In this document: positions 62,349 through 64,000 of the stretch, one piece after another
Position numbering within the stretch: the first letter of the stretch is position 1
Layout of the letters: every line of letters starts with the position of its first letter
NCBI RefSeq assembly: GCF_900114285.1
Contig: NZ_FOSN01000008.1
Span: 62,001 to 126,000, forward strand
Length of the DNA stretch: 64,000 nucleotides
Origin: Methylocapsa palsarum
Lineage (GTDB): Bacteria; Pseudomonadota; Alphaproteobacteria; Rhizobiales; Beijerinckiaceae
Direction of reading: 5' to 3'
Position numbers and translations under genes: made by a program
Notes under the pieces: model-generated
Database searches by the model: none
The model's input: the letters and a program-made list of their open reading frames with translations, nothing else
What the model was told of the DNA's origin: nothing

Positions 62349-64000
62349 TCAGGCGTCAGCGAGTTCGCCGGATCGGGCCTTGATTTGTTCCGCGACCGCC
62401 TTCGGCTCCGCCGGCGCGCCGACCCATTCCGAATTGCCCGGAATCTGTTCGCCCTTCATGACGAGGGTGAGCGGCCCGAGCCGCGCATAATCCGCGACCA
62501 GAGTGTCGTAGAGGACCGTCGAGCCCGCCCCGACGCAGACGCCTTTGCCGATATGGACCTTGCCGACCTTCATCACGCGATCCTCGTAAAGATGCGTCTG
62601 CAAGGCGCACAGATTGTTCAGCGAGACAAAATCGCCGACGGTGACGCAATCGAATTCCGTGAGATCGGTTGTGTCCATATAGACGCCGCGCCCGAACTTC
62701 GAGCCAAAGAGCCGCAGCAGCCACGGCAGAAACGGCGTTCCACGCAGATGATCGAGCAGAACCTTGCCCGCCATGCCCCAATAGATCACGGCGACGGCTT
62801 CCGTCCGCATCGCCCACCAGGACCACATGGGTTTGATCATCGGCTCATAGCGGCCCATCGTGATCCACTTCAGGACGATGACGACGAGGGTCAGGGCGAG
62901 GCAAATGGCGATGGAGGCGACGACGAACAGGCCCAGCACCTCGAGATACTTGCCCTCGAGCGCGCTCTTGCTGAACCATTCGACCGCCCAGGTGCCGAAC
63001 GTGATGAACAGCATCGTCGGCATCGAAATCGTCATGGCCTCGAAAGAGGCGCGCGCGAACTTTTTCCAGCCCGGAGCCTCGTAGGTCCAGCTCGCGCCGC
63101 CGCCGTCGAATTTCTGCCGGACGGGAAGCTTGATGGGCGGCGATCCGAACCAGGTGTCGCCTTCGCGCATCATGTTGTTCGCCGGAGGCTTCGACTTGAT
63201 GCCGATCAGGGCGTTGGCGGGAATGTCCGAGCCGGTCGGCACCACCGCGTTGTTGCCGACGAAAACCCGGGGGCCGGTCCTTACTTTTTTCAGGTACATC
63301 CAGCCGTTGCGGATTTCCTCGTCGCCCAGGACGACTTCGTCGGCGATGAAGCATTTCTCGCCGATTTCGACGAGATCGTAACGTCCCGCGAGATTGGTCG
63401 AGATTTCCGCATCCTTGCCGATCTTGGCGCCCATCAAGCGGTACCAGGTGCGCATGTACATCGTCGCATAGAGCGATGACAGGGTTTCGAGTGTGATCTC
63501 GGTGGCGAGCGCGACGGCCCATTTGCGGAAATAGAACGAGGAATGGACCGAGTAAGTCCCTTCGCGGACCGAGGGGAGAATGATCCATCGGCACGCCGCG
63601 ATGAAGCCGACCGTGACCAGCACCATCACGAAGGCCGTCGGCCAGGCCATGACCGGAATGGAGGCCATATAGACAGTCCGGTCGATGTCGGCGGTGCCGA
63701 TCATATCGTCGATCCTGTCGAAAACCCAGAACGCCGGAAAAATCGGCAGCAATCCCAAAGGCGGAATCGCCAGGATCAGCACGAGGTAGAGCAGCGTCAT
63801 GAACCGCCGCTGAGCCAGCGGCGCCTTCGAGGGCGCGTCGAGCTCGTCGCGATCAACCATGCCGATCTTGCGGCCCGGAGAACCATCCCAGCTTTCCCAG
63901 GCGCCGACGCGGCCGCCGGCGCCGATCGAGGTCAGGTCCTGCAGCTCCGCGCCCTCGCCGATGACGACGTCGTTTTCAATCACGCAGGACGAGCCGATAT
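62349..64000 (-). CDS. C-terminal part of a hexapeptide-repeat membrane protein (Pls/PosA NRPS-like)
   Basis: The frame is open to the window edge, so the N-terminus is outside; the apparent start at 63983 is internal. Visible are 550 residues: hexapeptide repeats at the edge (VIGEGAELQDLTSIGAGG), hydrophobic segments (about 60-90 and 110-140), a second hexapeptide block (about 190-270: IGEKCFIADEVVLGD and FVGNNAVVPTG), more membrane helices (about 325-385) and a third block near the end. This layout matches the C-terminus of Pls-type non-ribosomal peptide synthetases. Whether an adenylation domain lies upstream is unseen. Confidence 0.65.
   Translation of the reverse strand, partial: IGSSCVIENDVVIGEGAELQDLTSIGAGGRVGAWESWDGSPGRKIGMVDRDELDAPSKAPLAQRRFMTLLYLVLILAIPPLGLLPIFPAFWVFDRIDDMIGTADIDRTVYMASIPVMAWPTAFVMVLVTVGFIAACRWIILPSVREGTYSVHSSFYFRKWAVALATEITLETLSSLYATMYMRTWYRLMGAKIGKDAEISTNLAGRYDLVEIGEKCFIADEVVLGDEEIRNGWMYLKKVRTGPRVFVGNNAVVPTGSDIPANALIGIKSKPPANNMMREGDTWFGSPPIKLPVRQKFDGGGASWTYEAPGWKKFARASFEAMTISMPTMLFITFGTWAVEWFSKSALEGKYLEVLGLFVVASIAICLALTLVVIVLKWITMGRYEPMIKPMWSWWAMRTEAVAVIYWGMAGKVLLDHLRGTPFLPWLLRLFGSKFGRGVYMDTTDLTEFDCVTVGDFVSLNNLCALQTHLYEDRVMKVGKVHIGKGVCVGAGSTVLYDTLVADYARLGPLTLVMKGEQIPGNSEWVGAPAEPKAVAEQIKARSGELADA

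Overview
The window is a GC-rich alphaproteobacterial chromosome segment. The gene order rnd-lptC-lptA-lptB-rpoN-hpf-ptsN and the order sppA-ihfB-lapA-trpF-trpB, together with DUF1236, DUF2865 and DUF2059 proteins, class II DAHP synthase and an Atm1-type exporter, point to Hyphomicrobiales (Rhizobiales), possibly the methanotroph-rich Methylocystaceae/Beijerinckiaceae. The family assignment is inference; no methane-oxidation gene is present.

Layout. 1-13.8 kb: end of accA, an L,D-transpeptidase lipoprotein, greB, a methyltransferase, class I fumarase and glucokinase, then the minus-strand envelope/nitrogen cluster (rnd, lptC, lptA, lptB, rpoN, hpf, ptsN), a DUF1236 protein and a small channel-like membrane protein. 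13.97-25.58 kb: a genomic island in the 3' end of tRNA-Leu(CAG). Its integrase lies beside the tRNA, it is bordered by 25/26-bp direct repeats, and the tRNA's likely native terminator now sits beyond the far end. 25.6-47.9 kb: housekeeping genes (NDUFA9-like protein, bioB, trpF-trpB, ihfB, sppA, psd, atm1-like exporter, LOG protein, TonB-like protein, cimA, cysS, gltX). 48-64 kb: chrA, nadE, a LigB-type dioxygenase, class II DAHP synthase, gor, rpiA, ndk, a rubrerythrin/CCG Fe-S protein/DUF3501 cluster behind an Irr-box-like palindrome, an ABC-F ATPase and the C-terminal part of a hexapeptide-repeat membrane protein cut by the window end.

The most interesting region is the island. Its minus-strand genes form one tightly packed series: excisionase-like HTH, HTH/zinc-ribbon protein, second tyrosine recombinase, an 88-codon unknown ORF, hsdR, hsdS, a 402-residue ABC-type ATPase, and hsdM. 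Most junctions overlap by 4-11 bases or are separated by about 10 bases or fewer. The ATPase has the size, ATPase motifs, R-x3-E...H spacing and type I restriction-modification setting of the anticodon nuclease PrrC. The likely system is a restriction enzyme with a built-in tRNA-cutting back-up toxin, here in the unusual order R-S-toxin-M and joined to a recombinase module.

A second recurring theme is a dispersed intergenic repeat of about 110-120 bp built from two palindromes. It occurs at five places (once as a 112-bp-period tandem), and at three of them the repeat begins exactly at the TAG stop codon of the adjacent gene.
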